From Schizophyllum amplum (taxonomy: Eukaryota; Basidiomycota; Agaricomycetes; Agaricales; Schizophyllaceae), in NCBI GenBank assembly GCA_007026445.1, contig VDMD01000047.1, positions 154,765-218,764 of the forward strand: DNA of 64,000 bases. The letters run 5' to 3'. Numbering within the stretch: the stretch's first letter is position 1; every line of letters starts with the position of its first letter. Below are positions 23,090 through 33,105 of the stretch, in pieces. Both the position numbers and the translations under genes were made by a program. Under the pieces are notes generated by a model. The model did no database searches. It was not told the DNA's origin and saw nothing but the letters and a program-made list of their open reading frames with translations.

Positions 23090-24217
23090 GGGGGGCGGTT
23101 GTTAGTTAGGTGGGTTGGGTTAAATTTATGGGTAGGGTAAGGGGGGGAGGGTTTGGGGTGTGGAGTGGGGGTGAAGGGAGGGGTGGGAGGGGAGGTGGGT
23201 GAGGGGAAGCCCCCCTGGCGGGGAGACGTTACGACCTTATCCTACGATCTCCGTACTCACTTACTAGTTTAGAGTCGCATGCATGTGTATGTTTTTTTGG
23301 TCATTGGCGTTGGCAAGTTGGCGCACAGCTACTGTAGTGTTAGAGGGGATGGGAGGGGAGAGGTCGGAGAGTCTGAGGGCGAGCGCACCTGGTGTTGGAG
23401 GCGAGCGCACCTGGTGTTGGAGGCGAGCGCACCAGGTGTTGGAGGCCAGCGCACCAGGTGTTGGAGGCCAGCGCATCTGGTGTTAGAGGCCAGCGCACGT
23501 GGTGTGAGAGCCAGTGGCCAAAAAGAAGTCGGAGGGAGGCCACGGCATGTAACGTGCACTGGAAGACTTTATCTCGTACTGGAAGACTTTATCTCGTGCA
23601 ATGACACTAACGAGCTCGACAGGCTGCTTCGATTTTCCCCTCATTGGGCCCTCCTTCCCTTCATTTCTTCCTTCCCTTCATTTCTTCCTTCCCTTCATTT
23701 CCCCCTCTGTTATCCCACTGCCCCCTCGCCCTCGCCCTCACCCTCGCCCCCTTCCCTTCATTTCCCCCTCTATTACTATACCCCACTGCCCCCTCGACCA
23801 TCCTCACGTATACCCTCGCTTTACATAACATAACTTGTACGATCCCGACCGTCGACCGACTTGTACGACCGGAGGGGAGAGGATGGGGTTATTTCGGAGA
23901 AGGGGGGGAATTTCGGAGAAGGGGGGGATGATTTGTGGAGAAGGGGGCTGAGGAGGGGGATGAAGCTCGCGGAAGCGGGACGGCCCCGCCTCAACTTGTT
24001 GGGGAGGGGGACGTAAACCGTTTAAGTGTGACACCAGTATATATGCATACAGTACTCTCACGTAGGTACTGCAGCTTCGGCTATTAGTAGTAATAGCCGA
24101 CTACTGTCCAAAGCTCCCATCCTCTCATGTCGACATTTGCCCCACTCATTCCATTTTCCCCACTGATCCTACGCCTCCCTATTCCTTACGGTCCCTACTC
24201 CCTACCCCCTACGGCCC
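23090..24217. other. repeat-rich intergenic region
   Basis: No gene is supported. At 23379-23508 six units of 22 bases close to GCGAGCGCACCTGGTGTTGGAG stand head to tail. Two copies of CTGGAAGACTTTATCTCG follow at 23560-23600, then polypyrimidine and polypurine stretches to about 23960. Confidence 0.7.
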
Positions 24218-25280
24218 CTAGGCCTCGAGAGTGTACGGCGGCGGCGGCGCATTGTCCGTCGTCGAGTAATCATTTGGTACCGCGTCGTCATTCGGTACCG
24301 AGTTATCATCCGGTACTACCGCGTCGTCGTCCGATGCCGCGTGAATATCGTCCGGTGTGTGAATATCGTCCGATGCCGCGTGGATACTATGCTTCACCTA
24401 GTGTTTACCTGAATCGCCGAATTCGCGTAAACACTGTTTCTCGGGCTTGCGAAGTCGGAATTGAGCGCGGAAAAAACGTAGACATATGTAGTCAGAAGCA
24501 ACGAACACGTTGGTGAAGACCGCTTGAGCTCAAAGTTCGTCGTTGGCTGTCTGTTGCGAAACGAGGCGCTGATGGGATCAACAAAATTTGATGCCTTTCC
24601 AGCGCCTTTTCACGTTCCATATCATCAACGCCTCACTCTACACTCAAGCAGTCTTCACCATCGTTTCCGCTGCCTATAAATACGTATGTCTGAGTTTTTT
24701 CCTCGTCCAAATCCGACTTCCCAAGTCCAAGAAACAGTGTTTACGCGAAAACGGCGATTCCGGTAAACACTGGGTGGAGCATAGTATCGGACGCTGTGTG
24801 AATATCGGACGCGGTATATGTGGGCGGCATGCGCACTGCCGGCGAGACGGGCTCGAGCGGGGGCGACGGCGGCAACGGCTTGCTGGCCGAGAGGCGGAAG
24901 TCGTCCTTTGTCCGCGAAGGCATGTTGCCCTTCGTCTGCGAGGGCATGTTGCCCTTCGTCTGCGAAGGCACGATGTCCTTCGTCCGCGAGCAACCGCGAT
25001 CCCGGCCTTTGCTGAGGCTCATATCCCGCTCCTGACCTTTGCTGAGGCTCGTATCCCGATCCCGGTCTTTGCCACTCATATCCCGCTCCCGCAGCGTACT
25101 CGCGGCAGCCGCCCTTGCACGTGCGCATGGCGACGCGCGGGCAACGACGACGAGCTGGCTCTTGTTGACGAGCTGGGTCATGTTGGTGAGCTGGGTCATG
25201 TTGGCGAGCGGGGCCTTGTTGGCGAGCGCGTCCTTGTTGACGAGCGGCTGGCCCGCGGCGAGGATGGAGTTGGTCGACAT
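24218..25280 (-). pseudogene. disrupted duplicate of the neighbouring low-complexity gene
   Basis: It opens with ATG at 25280 and MSTNSILAAGQPL, matching MSTTSILVAAQLA of the intact gene at 28535. Further shared features are RLSASKPLPPSPP and, on the far side of an insertion, the tail NAPPPPYTLEA followed by a stop at 24218. The frame runs on the right side to SDIHTASD and resumes on the left side with AASDDIHTPDD, with a 406-base foldback element between them. The insertion introduces a stop soon after MLHP. The C-terminal hydrophobic/CxxC region of the intact paralogue is absent, so the copy was probably already truncated. It could still make a short protein. Confidence 0.65.
24383..24788. 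mobile_element. foldback element with 146-base inverted arms
   Basis: The arm at 24383-24528 begins GATACTATGC and ends GCTTGAG. The arm at 24643-24788 is its inverted copy of equal length, about 80-85 percent identical by eye. A 114-base spacer separates them. Each arm also contains the small inverted pair GTGTTTAC...GTAAACAC. There is no coding capacity. It interrupts the duplicate gene described above. A target duplication is not clear because the flanks are themselves repetitive. Confidence 0.75.
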
Positions 25281-26287
25281 GGTGGGTGTGTTCGGTTGGG
25301 GGCGTGTTAGGTCGGCGGGGGGCGTGTGTGTATGTGTGTGTGTGTGTGTGGGGGGGGGGGGAGTTGCAAGTCGGTGGGGGGCGTGTCAAGAAGTCGGCGG
25401 GAAGAAGGCGTGACGGATAGGCGGAGACAGATATGGCGGGGACGTCGAGCACGACTGCAGGGTCGTCGAGTACGGCTGCAGGGTCGTCGAGTACGGCTGC
25501 AAGATCGTCGAGGGGGAAATCGATAAGTACAAGTTGATTCCAGGACCCGTTCACTCGCGGCGTCGTGCTTTATAACCGTGACGCGACCCCGCGCCGTACA
25601 GCTTTTGTACACGGCCCCTCGCCGTGTGTTTGTCCGAGAATTCGTCTCAGCGGCATCGCTTTCTGATGTGATTTATGTGAAGGATGCAGCGGATTGGGGC
25701 ACGATTGTGGCAGGATCATTGTAGATTGTTCAAGCAAGATCGTTGCAGGCTGTGAATTGAATATAAGTATACAGCGCACTGACAGTTGATACTGATTGGG
25801 CTATGATGGGGGCTGGAAAGGCTGATGAGGGCGATCGCGTGTGAAGGAACTTGAAAGGCACTACACTACACACTTTGAGTCTAACTTCTGTAGGCATGTT
25901 CAAAGCGACGAGTTCAAAGTAGAAACCTGAGGCTCGGGTTTGGTCCTGGGGCGAGGTGAAGGTCCTCGCAGGCAAAAATCGAGTAATCAAGTCATCAGAG
26001 GAGCCTGCAGGAGAAGCGTTACTGTGACCAGGTTATTACCTCTATTATTCAGGAGCAACTACTTACGATTTCGTTTTAGTTGAGAGCTCTGTTCTTCACA
26101 AAGCGCGCGTATCCCCAGAGGCTATGTACTGTCAACGGCCTAATAGACGAGCGGGCGATGACCTGACAGATACGTGGGCTGGCAGCGCGAGAACGGGAAG
26201 GGGGGAGGGTCCAGGCCCACTCACGTCCTTGACCCCCAGTCACGTTCGTCCTCAACCCCCGCTCACGTCCTCATCGACATCCCCCAC
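25281..26287. other. intergenic region with simple repeats
   Basis: This is the upstream region of the disrupted gene. A TG repeat running into a G run lies at about 25327-25363, and three 21-base units containing GCTGCAGGGTCGTCGAGTAC at 25453-25513. No gene is supported between here and the stop of the intact paralogue at 26288. Confidence 0.55.
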
Positions 26288-28535
26288 TCACTCCACTCCC
26301 CCACTTCCCACACCGTCCGCGTCGCTGATATCCTTCGCCTTCATCATCTTCCTATCCGCCCGCCTCACCCTAATCCCACAATGGACGCAACGGTGCTCGC
26401 TGTCGGCGCTAAGAAGAGGTTGAGCGTGGGTAGGGAAAGAGGTTGAGCGTGAACAGACGAGAGAGAGGAGAGGGGGAGAGGGAAAGAGATTGAGCGTGAA
26501 TAGGGACAAAGGTTGAGCGTGGAATAGACGAGAGAGAGGAGAGGGGGGGAGGGGTTCAGAGCGACGGAAAGACCTCAGGCATGACAGGAAGGGCTGAAGC
26601 ACGACAGAAAAAACTCAGGCATGACAAAAACGACTCGAGCTCGACAGGAAGGACTCAAGCACAACAAAAAGAACTCAAGCTCAACAGACAAGACTAGCAC
26701 GAAAGAAAGGACTCAAACACTCACTACAACCCCGCGAGCCCGATCGGGAATAACAGCACGGAGGAGACGACGCCGGCGGTGCCGTAGCGGCGGCGGGTGT
26801 CGTGCTGGCCCGCGGCGCAGGCGGCGTGGTGGTCGGTCGAGGAGGCGGTAGGGTGGTCGGTCGAGGAGGTGGTGGGGTGGTCGGTCGATGAGCGGGTAGG
26901 ATGGGCGGTCGACGAGCCGGTAGGATGGTCGGTCGAGGACGCGGTGGGGCGGTCGGGGTAGGGTCTTGTCGCCAGCGATGTCTCGTCCGCCAATGACGGA
27001 TAGGTCGATGCGGTACTGCTGGCGGACGGCCGTCGGGCGTGTGGGTGTCTCGAGGGTTGCCCGTCGTCTTCAGTGGATGGGCGCCGGACGTGTACCGATG
27101 GTCGCTGACCGTGTACCGATGGTCGCTGGCCGTGTACTGACGGCTGCCCTTCCCTCGCTGCCTGCCCTCCGCTCGAAGCAGATGTTCGCTCGTCGTCCGC
27201 AGAAGATGGCCCCTCAACGAACTCGAGAGTATAGGGCGGCGGTGGGGCGTCGTATGATGTTGAGCTACCAGAGTTCGTGCGCGCGGTGTTCGCGCGTGAG
27301 AGGACGCCGAGGAAAGGTGTCACTGCACCCGTACCAGGAAACGACGGCATCGCGGCCCCACCAGGAAGAGGCGGGACCGCACCCCTAGCAGGCAGAGGCG
27401 GGACCGCGTCCGCAGAGGAGCGCGACCGGCGGTGGATGTGTGGGCCGTGGGTGGACGCTGCGCGGGGACGCGGGGCATACAAGGTGCCAGGGCTTGCAGT
27501 GCCAGAGGTTGCGTCGTGCGAGGTGACAGGTCTCGCAGCAGACGAAGTGCCAGAGTTTGCCTCGTACGAGGTGACAGGTCTCGCAGTAGACGAAGCGACA
27601 ACGCGTATGGTTTGCGACGAACCAGGACTCGTGTCGTATGAAGTCACAGGACGCTCTGCAGGACTCGCGTCGTAAGTGGTGACGGGCCGCTCAACATACG
27701 AGGCGCTAGGAGATGCATCATATGAAGTAGCGGGACGGGTACCAGACGGAGCGCCCGGACGCGCATTATACGAAGCCCCCGGACGCGCACTATACGAAGC
27801 GCCCGGACGCGCGGCAAACGAAGCGACGGCCGCGTTGTAGAACGAGGCAGCGTGCGCGGGGATGGGTCGCGATGGCGCGTCATGGGAAGGTGATGAATGG
27901 GATGGCTCGGGGTCCGAGCCCGGCGGGGGCGTAGAGGGCACAAGTCCCGGTGTAGACGCCGGTGAAGGGAAGGATGCAAGCGCAGGCGATGGCACTGCGG
28001 AGGGTACATATGCGGGGGCCGGCAGAGGCGCGGGTGTAGGTTCCGGGGAGGGTAAATATGGCGGGGGTACAGCAGTGGGGGTCGAGGATGCCTCCGGGGG
28101 CATGTACGCGGGTGATGGCGTGGGCTGCGTCGATGAGGCGCGCGGTGGGCGCGGTTTCCTGATCGAGAGGCGGGATTGGGATGATGCAGAGGAGGCATTG
28201 TCTGTGGTTTGCGAGGAAGCCACGTCCGTCGCACGCGAAGATACGCTGGACGAGGCCGAAGAATGCGCTATCCTAGGACAGGATGCAATCTTGCGAGGGG
28301 CAGGGGAGGCGTCCTTGCGTGGTGCAGGGGACGTATCTCTCCGTGGATGGGTCGTGTTTTCACGGAGCCGCGATCTGTCCCTTTGACGCGCAGGAGAGAG
28401 ATCTGTGCGGTGCGGGGTCGCTGACAGAGGAAATGGGTCGACACGAGTATCATGGGCAGCCTCCCTCGCACGGGCGCTGGGGGCAGCATGCGCGGCGGCG
28501 AGCTGTGCAGCGACGAGAATGGAGGTGGTCGACAT
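26288..28535 (-). CDS. low-complexity protein with hydrophobic/CxxC tail, unknown
   Basis: Exons 28535-26725 and 26408-26288 give 643 residues. After MSTTSILVAAQLAAAHA the chain is Ser/Pro/Arg-rich. It carries tandem blocks of the type ARPGASYN and RPVTSYDTSPG (about residues 230-370), QRPSVHG repeats, and SSTDHPTA octamers near residues 550-580. The end differs: a hydrophobic stretch VVSSVLLFPIGLAGL, then after the intron EHRCVHCGIRV. This resembles the short membrane-plus-CxxC tails of BRI3-like proteins, but I cannot assign a family. The 316-base intron holds degenerate repeats of GGTTGAGCGTG. Codon bias and GC content match the surroundings. A damaged tandem copy lies at 24218-25280. Confidence 0.7.
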
Positions 28536-29312
28536 CGTATTTGAGCCGAGGCGTGGGTGTCCGAGCGATATGCGATGTCGCGTAGGGAGGATATGCGCCT
28601 TGCGGTCGCGGTTTTGTTCACTTGCGGCGTCAGCAGCGCGCAGCTTTATCCGCCACTGTCGAGGGCAGCTTTATACACCACCGTCGCGGTATGTTTTGAG
28701 TGTGGTGCATGTCGCGTTCGTCTCGGCATCGTCATTTGATGTGCAGGAGTCTCGGGCGGAGCGATTGTTGCAGGCCGTAACAAGGTGCGTGTGAAAAAAC
28801 AAGGTCACTGCAGGCCGGAAGCGTCACGCTCTGGCCACGCTTCAAGTTGAAGTCGTTCAACTTGAGGTTCAACACAGGTTCAACGTTCAACATCTAACGT
28901 TTTGAAGCTAAGATTCCAATCCAAATTGTTGGACGCTGGCGATCCTCGCGCATTCAGTGTGGATCTCGCACCAAGTTCCACGTTTTGTATGCATGTAAAG
29001 GCTTCGAACTCGTACAAATACATGTGTTGCTTTGCAATCTTACCAGGCTTGTCTTCAGTCTCCGTCCTCGAATTTTTACTACGTCCCAAAATCTCAACAT
29101 CTCACGAATGGGCCGTCGTCGCCCAGTCATCATCGAACATTCGAGTGCAGTCGTCAGTAAAGTCCTGAAATCCAGCATCAGATTAACAGAAGCGAGGATA
29201 TCAGCAGAAAGATGGAAACAGTCTGGAGGAGGATAGCACCAAAATGGATGACAGCGATCTGAAAGGGGGGCGACCAAAGCGACGAAATCAAGCAGAAGGA
29301 AGACAAGCAGGA
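28536..29312. other. intergenic region
   Basis: This is the upstream side of the low-complexity gene. At 28843-28885 the word GTTCAACTTGA and close variants recur in both orientations. No coding sequence is supported. Confidence 0.45.
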
Positions 29313-31034
29313 TCAGAAAACAATGAGGTCACGCACATCCTCGTCACCATCCCACACCTCATCATCGCTGTCAAAGTCCGGCTCGTAACGCTCGTACCAG
29401 CTCTCCGGGAACACCCCCAGTGAGAACGGCGCATTTGCCCCCGGCGCCAGGAGCCCGTCTTCCCCTATCACTGGGGGCGGCGCATCCACCCCCGCCGCCC
29501 GAGCCAGGTCCCGGTCCGGACCCGGGAGCAACACGCGGACATCCAGAGGGTACACCACCCGCGGGGGCGCGCCGAACGGGGAGGGCAGCGCGAGCAGCCG
29601 CGCGCGACGCGTCTGGTAGTCCGCGTCCTCCTTCCGTACGTGATGCAGCGGCAGCCCGTCGGGCCCGATAGCCTGGAAGCGGGGCGCGAGCGCCTCGGGC
29701 ACGAATCGATCGACGATCTGCCCGTGGACGGGGTGGTCGACGTAGATATGGTGGTCGTCGATGGCGTAGGGGGCGCCGGAGGCGTCGACGAGGAAAGCGG
29801 GGTCCATGCTGCGGGCGCGCAGGGCGTCGCGGATAGGCATGCTATAGGGGACCGCCGGGGTTGGGTTGTCGAGGACTTCGATAGCGTACGGCCTGTTGTG
29901 GGGGTCATAAGGAGTGTAAACCCTGTCAGCGGAGTGGCCATGAGCTTAGAAGTCAAAAGCTCTGTGGGGGATGGCCGTACAGGATATTGCGGAATATCAA
30001 GTGGTCTTGGTCGATGCGAATGAGCTCCCCGCAGATGTAGTCCGTTGGCTGTATGAGCAAGCTCGCGGCTGGCGGGATGCATATCTTCAGAGGGTCTGCT
30101 GGAAGACCTTCCTTGTCTTCGTCTTTCGAAAAACGCAATCAATCAGCCTTACAGAATTCAGGACAAAAGGATTTGGAGAAACTGACCGTGCAAGTCCACT
30201 GTTACCAATCCGGCGAGCACGCAGTCCGCCCGTACGTCATGCACGATCACGCTCACTAACCAGATCTTCGGCTCCTGCAGAAGGGCGCTCAGCGGGTTTG
30301 CGGCCCCATCCGCGCCTTCGAAGGCGTCTGCAATGCAGGTACGTAGAGTCAGGGCCGCGCGAGCACAGCGATGCCAGTGGCGCGCCGTCAGTACGTCCGT
30401 TCGAGTATACTTGATCTGGTCTAATGGCAGAAAAGCATGATTGCGCAAGAAGTCGAGGAAGAGGCACATATGGTGGACGGATGTGCGTGTGTGGTCTGCG
30501 TATTCTTCACCCCTTGGGGTGTCGGGGGACAGTGCGCGTGCTGGGAAGCATAGGAAGGAGAGCATCAAGAGAATGCTGGCTGCAGTGAGGATGTCAGCCT
30601 CCTACCTGAGATATACTGGACGAAGTTCTCCAACTCATTGCTGACTTGGCGCGCTTGGATGCGGCATTCGTCTGCCTTTCGATGATGGGTGTCTACAAAA
30701 GGTCAGGCTGGACACTCCACAAAGAAGTAAGGCTTGAGAGCGCGAAAAATCTAGCGCGTGCGATTACGCCAGTACCGATGTGGAATGCGACAAAGGATGG
30801 AACGTACGATTATAATGCGTAAGGAACGCTTTCTTGAACGTGCTGGCGCCGTGCGAGTCGTTATAATTCAGTGTGAACTCGCGATGCGCAATCCAAAGAT
30901 CCAAGGCCGTTGAAACGGTGATTGCCTGCAATGCGAGGGTCAGCGGGCGGTGATATGGATGGGACGTGAATTGGGAAGCGTACCTTTGCAAGACCGCCTG
31001 GGGTGCTACCATCGAGCGCTGGCGAAAAACTCAT
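29313..31034 (-). CDS. conserved protein of unknown function (445 residues)
   Basis: Exons 31034-30984, 30925-30808, 30692-30606, 30540-30187, 30098-29981 and 29922-29313 splice in phase. The N-terminal 110 residues are helical with a His-rich stretch (THYNHTHHRKADE). The middle (LLQEPKIWLVSVIVHDVRA, DYICGELIRIDQDHLIF) is amphipathic, and the C-terminal third is Pro-rich. It ends acidic: WYERYEPDFDSDDEVWDGDEDVRD. No signal peptide or clear membrane helix. I do not recognise the family. The first ATG (31034) follows an AGCA context; upstream ATGs run into stops, so this start is likely. Confidence 0.75.
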
Positions 31035-31316
31035 TGCTGAGGATGTCGAGCAGAACCTTGGAGTCGTCACTTGTAGAAAGGACAAGTCCGGCCCCAGTTG
31101 CAGGCGGGAACGGATGAGAGCTGGCGACCTCACGCACAGAAGCGAAGAAAGCGGGGGGAGTTAGGGAGCATGGAAGATGAGGAGGAGAGTCAAGATGCAA
31201 GGTAACATTGAATTAGCAGGGTAATTAACGGTGTACACAAAGGCTCCCGCGCCTTTGTGTCCCAGCCGCCGGCCGGGTCACTTACGAACCTACTTACATC
31301 ATGGTCGGGACCAAGG

Positions 31317-32820
31317 AGGACCCCTGAATATACGCCTAAATGTCTGATACCAAAATCACCCTTTCTGGGCGTTCTTGTCCGGACACCAAAAAGTCGATTC
31401 CGCGGTTCTTGTCCGGACTTGTATCAGGCCTAGAAAATATTCATTTTTTTGCTGATTTTTTTTCACGGGCTACAAGGTTGTTTTTAGTGATACTTGAAGC
31501 TTTTTTAGCCTTTCACTGCAGCGGGATAACCCGCTCGAGCTTTACAAAGGCATAAAATAATATTTTGGGCAAGTTTTGGGCGAATCGAACCATCGAGCAG
31601 CGAAAACAACCGGAAACGTGCTGAAATCGCGAGTAAACCGCTGCACCACGAAGCCTTTCTTGGGCACTATTACACAGCCAGTGATCGGCCGATGGGTAAA
31701 GCATACTCTCCGCTATGAGCAGCTTATAGGCTGGCCTATATTTTATTCATCGAATTCGCAAGAATATCGCACGTTCCTGCATCATGGGCTGACCATGGAT
31801 CGGCAGGTTCGGCACGGCATATTAGTCAGCAGCCGCCACCGTGGCAACCAGCGCGCCGCAGCGCGCTCGCTGCTTCAGCCGGCGCTACGCCCAGTACCCG
31901 CGACCGGTCAATGCTGACGATAAGCATGTTGTATTGGGTGCTACTATATGAGCAGTAGCAGTACAGGAATATGGAGTGTACAATGTACATAAGGGGTGAT
32001 AGGGTTGGAGTAGGTATACCCGGGGGTGCCGCCGCTACGTTCTGTGGTGCCCCCTTCAGGCTTCAGCGCGACCGTACCCTCCGTTGTAGGTATGAGCACT
32101 GTACATAACCTGTGCACCGTCACATCAGCAAGGTGAACGGTGGGCTTGCTGTAGTCCGCGTACCACGAAGATCCTTTCGAAAAATTTGCTCCGCCTCTCG
32201 ACCATATTCAGGCCGAATCAGATGCTCTTGAAGCTAGCAGACTCTTGCGACCTTGCACGAGCGACGAGGCATCCAGGTCCCAGTTGTGGAGGAGCGATAG
32301 CGGCGGGGTAAACAGATGGTGATGGTGGGCCTCACAATGGCAGTGATAGAGATAGAGGGAGGAAGCGGGACAGAACGGGACTTGGTCAAGTTGGTGGAAA
32401 TTTACGACGCCGTGCGTCACCTGATGGGCTCGGCATATTCCGACGCGAGCCATAGATAATCTATGGGTGCTGCCCTATGCGGTGCTCATGATGCAGGAAC
32501 GTCCGATTTTCGTACGAATCCGATGCATATTCCGCAGGGGCCTCATGAGAATTCCATGCTACTCCTCAACTCATAGATTACCCATAGGCCGATCACTGGG
32601 TGTGTACTGACTGTGAATGAGAGTTGGCAGCCTTCCTGGTCAAGACCGTGGGCGGCGGACGCCGCCGGTCCATCCGTGTCCGGACTAGTATCAGACCTTG
32701 ACCGCCTTCCAGCCCAGTGCCAGCCGTTCGTGTCCGGACTCGTACCAGACCTTGGCCCTCAATTTTGGCCATTCTTGTCCGGACTCGTATCAGACATTTA
32801 GGCGTATATTCAGGGGTCCT
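31317..32820. mobile_element. non-autonomous DNA transposon with 34-base TIRs and 8-base target duplication
   Basis: The end AGGACCCCTGAATATACG... at 31317-31350 is repeated exactly, inverted, at 32787-32820. Both ends are flanked by the same 8 bases, GACCAAGG (31309-31316 and 32821-32828), a target-site duplication. Inside, the palindrome GTCCGGAC occurs five times, twice near the left end (31377, 31411) and three times near the right (32678, 32732, 32777), as expected for transposase-binding subterminal repeats. No transposase frame is present. An 8-base duplication points to hAT or another 8-bp superfamily (P, Merlin). Perfect TIRs and TSD suggest recent movement. Confidence 0.9.
31575..31660 (-). 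other. tRNA-like sequence inside the transposon
   Basis: On the minus strand an A-box-like TGGTGCAGCGG (31648-31638) is followed by the B-box-like GGTTCGATTCG (31591-31581). Stems do not fold as a tRNA. It shares ACTCGC and CGATGGTTCGA with the tRNA-like element at 7143-7220, so both may derive from one SINE-like or tRNA-pseudogene family. Confidence 0.35.
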
Positions 32821-33105
32821 GACCAAGGGCCGTCGGCGGAGCCATCAATACGTGTTCGCTCGACTTCTTGAATCAGAATGTTCGAATAAACGTTCAAACT
32901 CAAGCTCAGGTCCTGCTTGCTTTTTGCTGTCCTTCCCTCAAACGACAGTGTTCAAGGCCCTCCAACCTATAGTCATTTCCAAGTATCCTACACCCGATGA
33001 ATTAAAATACACTAAACGCTAGCAAGTGCCGCCGAAGTGATAAAGCGCTGCCCATGCCAGTGGGACAGCTAGGTCGTCAAAATGTTCAGAGCATATGCTG
33101 CTTGT

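Noticed and set aside
24127..24516. Plus-strand frame of 129 codons across the foldback arm
   Set aside because: It is antisense to the disrupted gene and to the inverted arm; the similar frame in the other arm is explained by the inverted repeat.
30861..31133. Upstream extension of the 445-residue protein beginning near 31133
   Set aside because: It would need a non-ATG start; the ATG at 31034 is in frame and has a good context.
32440..32600. Nested inverted repeat with ATAATCTATG words inside the hAT-like element
   Set aside because: The matching arms are too short and uneven to call a separate element.
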